A stretch of 64,000 nt of DNA from Forficula auricularia (GCA_024734495.1 JALMQS010000085.1:17492474-17556473), one strand, 5' to 3'. Positions 44,601 through 56,151 are shown, numbered from the stretch's first letter. The notes: generated from the letters alone by a model not told the origin. Translations and numbers: made by a program.

Positions 44601-45059
44601 TAGTCCAAGAGCTGGTGACACATTTTGACTACGGATTTGACCCAACTAGAAATAATGCGTAATAGTACCGTCTATGGTAATTGTACAGGGAATGACCAGT
44701 CTGGCTGGCCTAAGCAGATGGACCACTTACTGCTAGCATCAAATATTTTTTTTCATGTTGTAAAAATACACTTTGGGGTGGTCTGGTTCCACGTACCACC
44801 ACTCAAATGGTCTTGAATGAATATATTATGTTTATAATTGATTATAAATTATAATTTTTATAATTTCATTGTGGGTCAAAAATATTTTTTAACACATATG
44901 TATTTTTTAACGCACTTACACCATGAGCAGTATCTGGTCCACCTGCTAAATCCAGCCAGACTGGTCATTCCCTTTTCAACTATCATAGACGGTACTATTA
45001 CGCATTATTTCTAGTTGGGTCAAATCCGTAGTCAAAATGTGTCACCAGCTCTTGGACTA
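44601..45059. mobile_element. Non-autonomous transposon with inverted repeats of about 75 bp
   Basis: TAGTCCAAGAGCTGGTGACA onward is inverted at the right end with almost no mismatch ('gactacggatttgaccc', 'aatgcgtaatagtaccgtc'). A further inverted pair ('gaatgaccagtctggctgg') follows inside. CCA flanks both ends. The ORF 44625-44816 runs over the terminal repeat and is not a gene. Confidence 0.8.
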
Positions 45060-47219
45060 CCATATTGTTCTTCAAAAATAAAAAATAAAAAATTAACATG
45101 CAACACATATTTGAGTATTTTTTGTATTAAAAAAAACATGCTATGCAAATGAAGGCTTAAAGAATAACAAAATGAATTTGAGTTGTTTACTATATTTTCT
45201 CTCTTTTTCCCTGAATTGAACTATACAAACGCTTTTTTCCATTTATGGATTTGAGGGGATTAAAGAAAAAATAAATAAATAAAATATATGAGGGTCAAAT
45301 TGTAGATTGGGAGTTAGAAGGGAAAACTAGAGGCGATGAGAAATAGCTCAGATTAAATGGATCACCTAATAAATTTGGGATAATCAAATACAGACAGAGC
45401 GGAGAGGTAAAAGGGGTAGGAATTATGATCCTGGATGTTAATCACCAGGAGTAGTTTCAATTAGGATTAAAAGATCAAACCCATTAATTCATCCTTTTCT
45501 TATTAATATTTTGTTACTCGATAACGTAAGAATAGAAGGTCGTAGAAAGTTTATTATGATGCCTAAATGTTTGAATTTTTAAAATTAACAACTGATTACA
45601 TTTTAAGGTTTCTAGCTTCACAATTTCTTATTCAAAAATTCATAAAATCAGAAAATGGTTAAATTGTCATATGGAGAAATTTCGACCACTTGTAGCTAAT
45701 GAGCTGAAATTAGCCACATAATCTTGTATTAAGGGAGTTCGGACAGCTTATCTGGTTGATCTTCGAAAAAATCCTTTGTATTTCTGCAGAGTGATGTCGC
45801 TCTGACTACTAAATTTTTTAATAAACAATTGTTAATAACGAGGTTAATTTCGAATAAAATCTTTATTTCAATAATATTAATAAAAATAATATTGAGATAA
45901 ATTTTTTCATATTATAAAAAATGTATTTAACACAAAAACGATTTCAAGAAATAGAGTTGGAATTCTACACTAGTGCTTTTGTTATATTCTGTTGGCTGCA
46001 AATAACTTTTAATTTCATACATTTATGAATAACTAATTAACTAGACTATCTAATCTATTGAAAATTGTATCATTAGATTCATAAAAGTTGATTTATTGAT
46101 CTGTATAAATTTGTTGAAAATGGTAAATTTGTATAGAAATTATAGCCCTTTTAAAAGCTCGGTCCATTTACTTCCATGTTCAAAGGACAATTTTCTATAA
46201 TTTATTTCTCCGTAATGGGACATACGATCAACTTCTAATTTCGGGAATAAATATTTAATACATCAAAGATTTGATGGAAAAAATTTGAGAATTTTCTTAT
46301 AAAAATGATAAACAGTCCCAAACCCCCTTAATAAACCTCTACGTTAAGATTTAATTTTCTGTCTCAAATCGTTTGCTGATAAAAAAAATCTTCACTTTTT
46401 TTGTGTAATTTACAATGGTTCTAGTTGTTGAAAATTCATTGATTTTCCAGTTAATCCCAATACCTAAATGAGCAAACATGATATTCATTTTACATCTATT
46501 AATAATGTATATTATAATTTTAATAATTGTCAAAAAATCATTTTCACTACCTAGTGATTTTATTACTTAAGTTACTCTGTCTGTGTGTATTGGAATAACG
46601 ATAACTTAATAACAGATATCGTAGAAATTTTGTTATGGTGGTAAACTCTGGATTCTTTTTAAACTCAAAGAAGTGATTGAATTTTGGGCTTAAAAAATAT
46701 AAAATCAAAAAATAATCGAATTGTTATATGAGAAATTCTTATATGGTTAATGAAGAGTAACCCTGAATTGTAAATGACTCGAAGTTTGGATTCACACTTT
46801 TGAGATATATAATATAAATAGAAGAATTAATTATTCGTCGTGTGTAATGGCTGTAGGGTAAACATGGGAATGTGCGCGTCCGGTCTCCCAAGTGGGGGGA
46901 AGTATTGGCGCATGGAGAGAGAATGGCTTTTCAATTCCTCTTTAATGGAATTATCTGACAAATTTAAAAATACGCCCAAACACGAGCTTAGTGGAATTAC
47001 GTGAGTTCGATTTCTCTTTTATCCCCTAATTGAAAAAAATTCTAATGCCTCAAAAAATATATTTAAAAAGCACATACTCCTTTTACGTTACTTAATAGCG
47101 AAGTTAATCACACAAGATTTCTTTCAAAAAAACAAAAAAAAAAAAAAAAAACAAATTACTAAAATTTGCAAAAAGCCTACCGAGCCTTGAATAATCTATC
47201 AATTTTCGATCTCTTTTTT
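45060..47219. other. Intron stretch without recognised features
   Basis: AT-rich sequence. The more GC-rich patch near 46850-46990 has no coding frame or RNA signature I can support. Confidence 0.45.
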
Positions 47220-47882
47220 ACTTTACCATACAGGGTATGGTCAAGTAATTTAATCGTGCATGAAAAAAAGTGGGTTTTTTCCTTCTTTTTTCGAAAATAT
47301 CTCAAAAAACGGCGGAAACTATTTTGATTAAAAAAAATTGAGCGAAAACAACAAAAAGTTCTATTAAGTAAACATCGAAAAAATTATATTTTTTGAGATA
47401 ATAATTGTTTTGTCAAAATATCTTAGTTAGTCTGTGCGTTACCAAATTTTTGTGGACGAGCTATCTCGAAAAATAGTGTGATTATCGAAACCAAATTTCA
47501 CACTTAGTTTTGGTCCATTGATATTAAGAGCTGATTAGACTTTGGTGCATATTGACCCAAAATTAAGGGAGGTGGAGGGGGCTAAAAATTAAAAATCTAG
47601 GCCGTTTGACCAAACTCAACCAAATTTTGTATATATAATCAGTGGACCCCCAGAACTCTAAAAATGAAAAAAATAACCGCCCAAAATGGGGGGGGGGGGT
47701 CAAAAAATGAAAATCTTGGCCATTTACCAAACTCAACCAAATTTTGTATACATAATCATTGGATCACCAGAAGTATAAAAATGCAAAAACTAACCCCCTA
47801 GATGATTATAAATAATTTTAGGGGCCAGGTTGTATGGTAAAGTCAAGTGGATGAACACGTCAGAACACGTCAGCTTATTTTA
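47220..47882 (+). mobile_element. ACTTTACCATACAGGG element, copy 3
   Basis: Same block order as 8421-9175, with a G-run at 47690-47699 and only one GTCTGT-type unit. Confidence 0.75.
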
Positions 47883-47892
47883 TAAAAAATTC

Positions 47893-48210
47893 AATAAACA
47901 GAAAGAAAAACAAAGAGGTTGTCCTCTGCTTGATGCAAATAAACATACACACATATATATATCGAGATGATATATCTGTATATATATTATTTATTTGTTT
48001 GAGACTATAGTTTCGAACAATATGATATTGACTCCATGAAAAACATTTATAATTGAAGAAAGACTGATGATGAAGACCAAGTCTTCGAAACTATAGTCTC
48101 AAACAAATAAATAATATATATACAGATATATCATCTCGATATATATATATATGTGTATGTTTATTTGCATCAAGCAGAGGACAACCTCTTTGTTTCTCTT
48201 TGTGAATCAA
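47893..48210. repeat. Family-2 foldback with loop-proximal hammerhead
   Basis: The arms ('ggttgtcctctgcttgatgc' against its inverse, then matching TA-rich blocks) enclose about 60 bp. The right arm carries an intact plus-strand hammerhead. The left arm keeps only its downstream half (ACTATAGT and GAA on the minus strand). Confidence 0.85.
48050..48110 (+). ncRNA. Hammerhead ribozyme motif, family 2, sense to the dynein gene
   Basis: CTGATGA (48064-48070), extra T, stem II GAAGAC-caa-GTCTTC, GAA, ACTATAGT, C. Stem I: GA:TC, large internal loop, TTG:CAA. The core is intact; stem I is weak. Confidence 0.78.
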
Positions 48211-48698
48211 CAACTCTGCTACTCTCGGCAAAACAAAAACTTTTCAATTAAATCAATAAACAGACTTTACAAGATCAGATATAATCTTCTATAACTACTG
48301 TGCTATCTGAGTTAGGGTTTTCTATTGAAAATTTATACTTTACTTCTCTGTCTATTGATTTGACATATTTGAGGTCAATCTTTTAAGGGTTAGATCTACC
48401 TAACACAATAGCAGGTTTCTACTGGAAATAACTGATTGCCTTGAATAAACTTTATTAAAATTTAATAAAAATCCAACAAATGGACTTCACAAGATCAGAT
48501 ATTTTCTAGAAATACTGTGCTATCTTAAGGATTTTCTTTTGAAAATTTAGACTTTACTTCCCTGTTAATTTTACATATTTGAGTCAATCTTTTCAGGGTG
48601 AGATCTACCACTTAAAGCAATGATAGATTTCTAGTGGTAACAACTGATTTTCCAGAAACTTTAACCGAATTTTTTTCAATATATATATGTTGCAGTAG

Positions 48699-49054
48699 AA
48701 CGGGTTCTTACTAGTTAAAACGAGTTCACTGAATACCTTTGTGGCAACTAGAGTTTACTGATGTTGGGTGAATTGTTTCAAAGGTCTAGAATCTTTATTT
48801 TTGAACTTCCGCCTCATTCTGGGTGTTTATTTTCAAAATATTTTAAACAAAAATGTCAAAAATTACATCCTCTACAACTTTGCTTCTAATTTTTGACACT
48901 TTTGTTTAAAATCTTTTGAAAATAAAGACCCAAAATGAGGCGGAAGATCAACAATGAAGATTCTAGCCCTTTGAACCAAGCTCAACCAACATCAGTAAAC
49001 TCTAGTTGCCACAAGGGGTTCAGTGATTCACGTTTTAACTAATAAGAACCCGTT
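48699..49054. repeat. 356-bp foldback
   Basis: AACGGGTTCTTACTAGTTAA is inverted at 49032-49054, and the arms match through 'ctagagtttactgatgttgg' and 'aatgtcaaaaatta'. No target duplication or ribozyme was found. Confidence 0.8.
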
Positions 49055-49071
49055 TTTAGTAAGATTGTTGT

Positions 49072-49350
49072 TTATTATTGTTATTTTTATTATCATTTGA
49101 TTTGTCAATATTTTTCGCTATATTGTTTTTAAAAACATGTTATGCTCAGTCCGACAGGGGGCGCTGAGGTCGCCAGTGTGTTGGTTTTTGACTGGACTGT
49201 ACATGGAGTCTATTGTCTATATAAGCCTGACCGACACGTGATTGCCTCAGTTAACCTATAATCAGAGTGGGTGCTCATACTTGAATAAGTCGATCGAAAC
49301 GTCGTAGCTAATTGGATTATTTGTTCGTGTTCAATAAATAATTATAATTA
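49072..49350 (+). repeat. Dispersed repeat, mariner-free copy
   Basis: Parallels 37622-37760 plus 38710-38850, with the uninterrupted junction at about 49210-49220. It ends GATCGAAACGTCGTAG. Confidence 0.75.
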
Positions 49351-50309
49351 AATATATGAGATTTTAATAAAATTCATATACATATTTTACTCTCGATGGG
49401 TAATATATTTATCCAGAAACTCGATAACTACATTTATGTATTAAAATTAATAAAACTTTAATTTGTTATTAAAAATAGCTATACAGGGAAATTGGATGTC
49501 GACCCTACTTACTAAAAACGGGTTTTTACTTTACTTATGTTTAATTCTACGACTATGTTTAATTCTACGACAAATATTTAATCTTATTAATATGATAAAA
49601 TGTTTTTTATTGTTGTTGTTTTTCGTAGTGATTTGTTTGTTTCTCCCTTAGTCTCTGTTTTTGCTTCTCTGTCTTTTCATCTACAATTTAATTACTTAAT
49701 AATTTGCATCTGTTAAGGAAATATAGTTGATTTATTAATTAACGGTTATGTCATCGAAGAGGCGAGCCCTAATTAATAAGCACCGCGTTGAATTGATTCA
49801 GTGCCTGTAAGGGGTTGCGGGGGTCATGGTTCAGCCCTAAGGGCTGGTTCTCGTTATCGCAACTTCTATGAGGTCGCTTTTAAAATATCGTCCAATGATT
49901 TACGTAAAATTGACTGCCATTAACTTTACCAAAGATATTTCCGAATTTAGATTGAATTAGAACACAAAACCCTCTTCATCCATCCACCCCTATTTTTTTT
50001 GTTTATTTAGAAAAACGATAAATTTTATTCCCTTCCAAAATAGCTAAAGAATAAAAAAAAAAGATTTTGAGAGATATATGTTTTAAAAGTTTGAACATAA
50101 TAAATAAAACATGAATTAGGTGGATTAAATGATTTAATAAAAAATGCTGGGGGTTGAAAAAAATCCTATCCCTTCCAAAAGTTTACGTACACGCTCAGGG
50201 AAGCTTCTTAGAGCTAATTTATCTATCCTTTTTCTTTTAAACTTTCGGTTTCGTGACTGGAGGCCAACTTAACCTTAAAATCTCTAATAATTTTTTTAGA
50301 AATTTGGTG
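49351..50309. other. Intron stretch, partly repeat-derived
   Basis: 49380-49510 matches segments near 33940-33990 and 34617-34710 ('gaaattggatgtcgaccct'). The GC-richer patch at 49745-49880 was not recognised. No exon. Confidence 0.45.
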
Positions 50310-50572
50310 TTGGTTCTTGGTGAAACATTTTTTAAATTTATTGGATAAAAAATACTTGGTAGGTTTCATATTAAGATATAAAAATAAAATGAATTTATTT
50401 TTGGAGAGACTTTAATCTCGATATATATATTTTGGGTGGCTAATCAATGATTAGGTTAGCCACCCGAAATATATATATCGAGATTAAGGTCTCTCAAAAA
50501 TAAATTCGTTTTATTTTTATAACTTAATGTGAAACCTACCAAGTATTTTTTATCCAATAAACTTAAAATCTC
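50310..50572. repeat. Family-3 foldback with decayed hammerhead
   Basis: 'ggtgttggttcttggtgaaa' start; arms share 'ggataaaaaatacttggtag' and its inverse. The centre keeps GAA and the AT palindrome but no CTGANGA. Confidence 0.72.
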
Positions 50573-51639
50573 TGACTAAAACGAATTTTATTTTTATATT
50601 TTGAGACAAATAAACTTACCCTTAAAGTTTTGATTAAAACTAATTTCATTTTTTTAAGAAATAATCCTAGTATTTGAGTTAATTACTTTATTAAAATTAA
50701 CCTTATATTTTTTTGAGGAGTTGCTAGGGTCAGGATTGGTAGCTATTATACATAACCTTAAACCCTCTGAGATAAGAGAATTACAATGTCACTTCTAAAA
50801 TCTCGTCAGTCAATGATTTAGTACTTCCTGAATTTCGCATTAAGGTTGTTGTTTCGCGACAATACTAGCAAAAAGTTAATTCTAGAGTATATAGAACAGA
50901 CAATAGGAATTCATAATTCATATGCCCAAAACTTTTTGTTGTTTATGTACCACTACAAATCTGGCAACATTGTCCTAGCTTGAATATTTTTATCATAGAA
51001 ATGACAGATAAAGTACAGATCGATTTATAAAGCAAAAAGTTCTTAATAAGCGATTGAAAGCTGTTGCGACAATGGCTGAAGCGAAATAACGTCAAAAAAG
51101 TACTAAAGTTAACATACTTTTTAGGTTAAATACATTAGTTGATGCCAGCTTATTATTACTGTAAATTTTCCATCATACATTTTTCATTATTTTAATTATT
51201 ATCTCAGAAAATGTGTCGTAACTAGGAATCAAAATTTTCTTAAAAAATGCATTAGTTATTGTTTATGTTAGTTTAGTTTTTTATAACAATTGTAAGTAGA
51301 GTTTCTTAATTATAATTAAGTATGTATGTAAACTTTCCGATATCCCGTATAGTGCAATGTGTAAGAGTCTGAAAAACTCTTCTTTGGAATTTAATATCTC
51401 GGGAATTATATTGTTGATAAATTTCGTTTTGCTACCAATCGATGCAGAACTATTTAAATAATAATCTATTTAAATTGCAAAAAAATCCTAAGAAAACCCA
51501 TATGGTGAAACAACTACCTTATGAATTTGTGAAAACAAATTTATCCTTTGCAAAAGTTTCCGCACACACTCAGAGGAGCCCTTTAGAGCGAGTTTATTTA
51601 ACTTGTTCAATTAACTTACAATCAATAACTTTTAAGGAG

Positions 51640-51850
51640 TTAGGTGTTGGTTCTAGGTGAAACAATTTAATATAATAATAAAACTTGAGCAAGATGCGAG
51701 GTAGGTTTCACAAAAAAAATAAATAAAACTTTGACTCCTGATGATGGGCTCACCCCCGAAATATATCGAATTCAAAACTCAATTTTGTTTTATTTCTTTT
51801 TTTTGTGAAACCTACCTCGCATATTGCTCAAGTTTTATTATTATAACTTA
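51640..51850. repeat. Family-3 foldback with intact hammerhead
   Basis: 'gaggtaggtttcacaaaaa' at the left and its inverse at the right, starting with 'aggtgttggttctaggtgaa'. The plus-strand ribozyme sits between the arms. Confidence 0.8.
51729..51777 (+). ncRNA. Hammerhead ribozyme motif, family 3 (stem III ATATAT), sense to dynein
   Basis: CTGATGA (51738-51744), extra T, stem II GGG...CCC, GAA, ATATAT, C, GAATTCAAA. Stem I: TC:GA at the core, an internal loop, then TTTGA:TCAAA. The core is intact. Confidence 0.8.
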
Positions 51851-51902
51851 AAATCACCTATAGCTCTAGATTTAACGTCTTGATTAAAATTAAAGTCACT
51901 TA

Positions 51903-52999
51903 GGGCCAGTTTCATAAAAAAAAAACAATCCTCGGCTTACTCAACTCTAGGTTGAGAGTTACCCTGGAGTTCCAAACAATATGAATTTCATAAAACAAAA
52001 TTGTGTCGAGTTAGCTCACCCTGAGTCAAGGGTAGGAAAATAGGTTGGCAACGGCCAAATTCCCTAGATTTTAGTTATTTTTAGAAAAAAACAAACAATT
52101 ATGTTTAAATTTTTTTTTGTTTTGTATTCATTTCATTCAAATGAATGAATGTCTTTTTTTTTGCTTTTCGGCCTTTCCAACCATAAGCCTATTTACGATA
52201 CTATATATTTTTTTAAATTTTGTCTCTACCCCGGGGGTCAGATTTTAGCCGAACGCCTCGAGTCGGATTCGAACCCGGGTCCACTTGATTAGCAGGATGA
52301 TACGCTTTTTTTTTTGAATAAGTGAATATTAAATTTTAGGACCAATCTTCAATTAAGCGTAAAAGAACTCCCAATTTCACAATAGAAGAGGAGAAACATC
52401 TTGTTTTTCTCGTTAATAAATATAAAGATGTGTTGAAATCTTAGCGTTCAGATTCTGATGTTAATTTAAAGAAAAAATAAAGTAAAAATATAGGATGATT
52501 TGGCATCAGAATTTAATGCTGACTCCAATCGTTTCCGATCTAATTTTATTCTACGAAATAAATATACAAATTTAGCTATTTTATTATAAATATCTGAGGT
52601 CTTCGATTTTAGTTTGAAATTTTTTTAATTTAATTTATTAGATATTTACTTTTAAAAAATATACCTATATAATGAATTCTTTTGTTTTATTCTAGTTCCG
52701 TGTTAACATAAATTAAAATTCTATATACATGTATATAGGTATATTTGACTATATTATATTTAATATTATATAAAAAAATAATAATATTATAGAAATAAAT
52801 AATATAACGATTTGTGTTTTTCTAGTGAAAATAAACATAGGGTTATCCCCAGGATAAAGGTTAACCCATCAATTTCGGAGAGTTAAATATAGGGGGTTAA
52901 GTTTGAGATCACCCTATGTTTTTTTTATGAAACACATTTCGAGAGGTAACCCCAGGATGTTCCCTAGATAGGGTCATCCTATTTTTATGAAACTGGCCC
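51903..52999. mobile_element. TTA-flanked PIF/Harbinger-like element
   Basis: GGGCCAGTTTCATAAAAA and its inverse TTTTTATGAAACTGGCCC, with TTA on both sides. Subterminal parts are inverted too ('aaccccagg' type blocks). 1.1 kb including a nested SINE; no transposase. Confidence 0.82.
52152..52312 (-). mobile_element. tRNA-derived SINE, family 1, truncated
   Basis: Minus-strand B box (GGGTTCGAATCC) and body match 4388-4574. The head end is lost. Confidence 0.75.
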
Positions 53000-53439
53000 T
53001 TATAGGCAGTTTATTTATTCACACTTCCGATTGAATATGCAATTTTGAAAAGGGCACATCTCGTATATTTTGACAAATACACCTTTTTCATATAAATGTA
53101 ATCTAAAAGCACCTACTATGCACGAAAAAGGCACAATTCTGGTATTAATTTTACTACTCTCAAAATATAGCTAAAAAATGAATTTGATAAATTTTACACT
53201 ATTTTAGAAAATAATTAGTATTTTTTTCATTCATGAATATTTTCAATTTTCAGAAATGTGCACTTTTCGAAATTGCATATTCAATTAAACACTAATCTTT
53301 TAAACCAAAAATTTAAACTACCGCACTGCCTTAAGTCGAATGTCCAAGATACCTTATTTTTTGAAGATTTGTTTATGATACATACATATTCTATTTTTTG
53401 ATATTTTAATAAAGAAACAAAAAACAAAACAACTGATTA

Positions 53440-53665
53440 AAGTAGGTTATAATGAAAGGCAGTCCAAATTATTTAAATTTTTTTATTCAAATACCGACGT
53501 TTCGGAGACCCTTTCTCTCCTTCTTCAGGGTAATTAATAGTTATTGATTATCCTGAAGAAGAAGAAAAGTAAACCGAACCGTCGGTAATTGAATAAAAAA
53601 ATTTAAATAATTTGGACTGCTATTCATTATTTCGGTTACCAGTCCGTCTTTCTAAGAAAATAAAT
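53440..53665. repeat. Family-1 hammerhead foldback
   Basis: Left 'aatgaaaggcagtccaaatt' faces 'aatttggactgctattcatt' near 53610. The left arm has the intact minus-strand ribozyme. The right arm (about 53550-53582) has GAACC in place of GAAAC. Confidence 0.8.
53491..53534 (-). ncRNA. Hammerhead ribozyme motif, family 1
   Basis: Minus strand: ATTACC, CTGAAGA, extra A, stem II GGAGA-gaaaggg-TCTCC, GAA, ACGT, C, GGTATT. Four stem I pairs next to the core. The core is intact. Confidence 0.82.
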
Positions 53666-53820
53666 AAAGTCAACTGATTTAATTTAGCATTTTTCATAAT
53701 TCCTGGTAAGGGGTTGTACGACCTATATTACTTCACCTGGCTATAGTAGGTACTATAAATTAATAAAGTAAAGGGTGTATAGTTTCACAGTGAATGAAAT
53801 AAAACTCAAGAGGTTTATAC

Positions 53821-53863
53821 AAACTCAATATATTTCGGATTATTAGTCCATCATCAGGAGTTT
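53821..53863 (-). ncRNA. Hammerhead ribozyme motif, family 3
   Basis: Minus strand: AAACTC, CTGATGA, extra T, stem II GGA-ctaataa-TCC, GAA, ATATAT, T, GAGTTT. Six perfect stem I pairs. The core is intact. Confidence 0.84.
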
Positions 53864-53885
53864 ACAGCTTAAAACTAATAATAAT

Positions 53886-55340
53886 TGAACGAGCGATCAC
53901 ACTTTTTAACATCTAAATCATAAGTACCAATTTAACAAAATATAACATTCAAATCATGCATACCAATATAACACAAGAAAAACATCAATAAAATTAAAAT
54001 TTAAACAATTTTTTACAAAAATTTTCCTTTTTTAATATAAAAATATATAAATATAAATATAAAAATCTAGGTAAATATGAATATTAATATAAATAAAAAA
54101 CCTTTAATTACAAGTATAAATATAAATTTTCTAGAATTAAATTAGAAAAATAAAATTACAAATTTTAAGTCATAAACACAAAATTAATTATAAATATCAA
54201 TGTACAAATAAGCATAAATTACATATAGAGATACAGATTAAAATAAAACATAATAGAGAAAAATACTACTATAGCTGCAACATTTTCAATCAAAGTACAG
54301 CTCACGAATAATAACTATAATCTCTAATTAATGATGACTGAAATTAAAAGCAACTATGGGATTATCTACTCCGGGTGACTTTAAATACGTAATATTTCCT
54401 TGAGCTCGAAATTTCCAATTAGCTCTAATCATTTGGGGAAAATAGATGTGAGAGAATTTTAAAATTTCAGACGTTGAGTCGTCAATATATATACAGTATA
54501 TCTTAAAAGTTACGACTTTTCAGATTGAATTCTTTCACCCTACTTGCTCCGATGATGAGTTCATTTGTCACGGAATGTTTATGGACACTTTTATTTAACA
54601 CCAGCCCCGCTGATTACTGATCATTTGACCTCATTTTTAGTTAAGCAAATACACTTCAAATTGATTAATCATAATAAACAATGATGATTGTGAAAATTCC
54701 TATTTTATTTTTTATTTTAAAAATAAAAATTTATTTAATCTCAAAAATATATATAAGTACCTAGATATGTATTTTCCATAAAGATGTAAAATAATGGTCT
54801 ACTTTTTATTTTACTAAAATATTCCATCCATCTCTCCAGTAAATCTACTAAAAAAGAAAAAAACGTTAATTTGAAAAAATATAAAATAAATTTTAATGAA
54901 AGCCAAACAAATTTTTTTTCATCCTTGTTATTATTTTATCTTACAGTTTCCACTTTATGATAAAAGGATCATTCGAGAAAATTTCAATTAAAATATAATT
55001 TCTTAAATTACATAAACCAACCCAGTAATTCAATGATGATGATTTTTTTTTTAATTATTTTTTGTTAGGATTTTTTGTCTCTTTGTTTGTTTTATTTTTA
55101 TTGAATTGGTGCATTCTAAAAGATGACATTACAGCTTTAAAGATTCTTAAGTCTGAAAACCTGTCAAAAATACAAGATTGTTGTCATTGAACGATGGTCA
55201 TAATATTTCAGCTGTGATAGGTATTGTTAAAATAGTAATTAGAAATTTAACATTTACTAAAAAACTTATTTTATTCTTCACGCTTTTCTAGAGCCTGGAT
55301 AAGTTTATATCATGTTGTATTCGTTAATCTGCTAATCTTT
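53886..55340. other. Very AT-rich intron, nothing recognised
   Basis: Low-complexity AT sequence without transposon ends, exons or RNA genes that I could support. Confidence 0.5.
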
Positions 55341-55880
55341 ATCTTTAATATATATAAAAAGAGAAAGTGATGTTCTATCTATCAACGCACAGCCTAAACC
55401 GCTTGACCTAAAAAGATGAAATTTGGAGTGTTTATTCTTTCAAAAATTTATGGGTGTGGTAAGAAGGAATTTTTTTGAAATTCGAACTCTAAAGAGGGAA
55501 AGGGCCCTAAAATTTATTTTCAGAGTTTTTCAAGATCTCTTAAACCAGAAAAGATATCCATATGGGTTTAGTTTCGAAAGGTGAAACATTGAAATATAAA
55601 AAAAATATATTTGAACATTTTACTCTATTTGTCTCCGAAAGGGAGATATAGTCATTTTGGGGTAAATTTTTGAAATATTTAAAGTGCTATATCTCCTCGA
55701 GTTTTTAAGTTTAGAATTCAAATTTGGTACATAGTTTTATTAATGATAAATCTCGGGAAGGTTTCTTGATTTTTTTGAAGTTTTACCTATGAACTGAAAA
55801 ATGGGTGATTATTGATTTTGTGTTCTAAAACTGGTTAGCAAGAGGGGCCGCCGAAGGCGAACGTCGTACCTAGTCAAAAT
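55341..55880. repeat. Probable interspersed repeat
   Basis: The sequence ('taaaccgcttgacctaaaaa', 'gatgaaatttgg', ending in a GC-rich 'ggggccgccgaaggcgaacg') has the style of common insect non-coding repeats, but there is no second copy in the window. Confidence 0.3.
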
Positions 55881-55957
55881 ATAAAAAACAACGAACATAA
55901 GTAAAGAAACTTAAAACAAGTTCTAAATCAAGTCACGTTTTCTTTTGTTTATTTCAG

Positions 55958-56151
55958 CTCCAGGGTGTAAAATGGATCAAACAAAAGTATGGCTCGGAAC
56001 TTCAAGTAATTCGTCTTGGACAGCGAGGTTCTCTCGAAGTGATCGAACAGTCGATAACAAGCGGCGCAACAGTGCTTCTGGAGAATATTGGCGAAAGCGT
56101 TGATCCTGTCCTTGATCCACTTCTTGGTAGAAATCTCATCAAGAAAGGAAG
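55958..56151 (+). CDS. Dhc93AB-like (DNAH9/11/17 group): Dynein heavy chain exon 9: AAA5
   Basis: Sixty-four residues plus two bases: LQGVKWIKQKYGSELQVIRL, then GQRGSLEVIEQSITSGATVL and LENIGESVDPVLDPLLGRNL, IKKG. LQG-x-KWI-x-x-KYG and ENIGESVDPVLDPLLGR are highly conserved in axonemal dynein AAA5. The acceptor is TATTTCAG and the donor GTAATA, phase 2; the split codon AG|A gives Arg. It follows the 13.6-kb intron. Confidence 0.96.

Noticed and set aside
44625..44816. 63-codon ORF
   Set aside because: It lies across the terminal inverted repeat and loop of a MITE without coding features.
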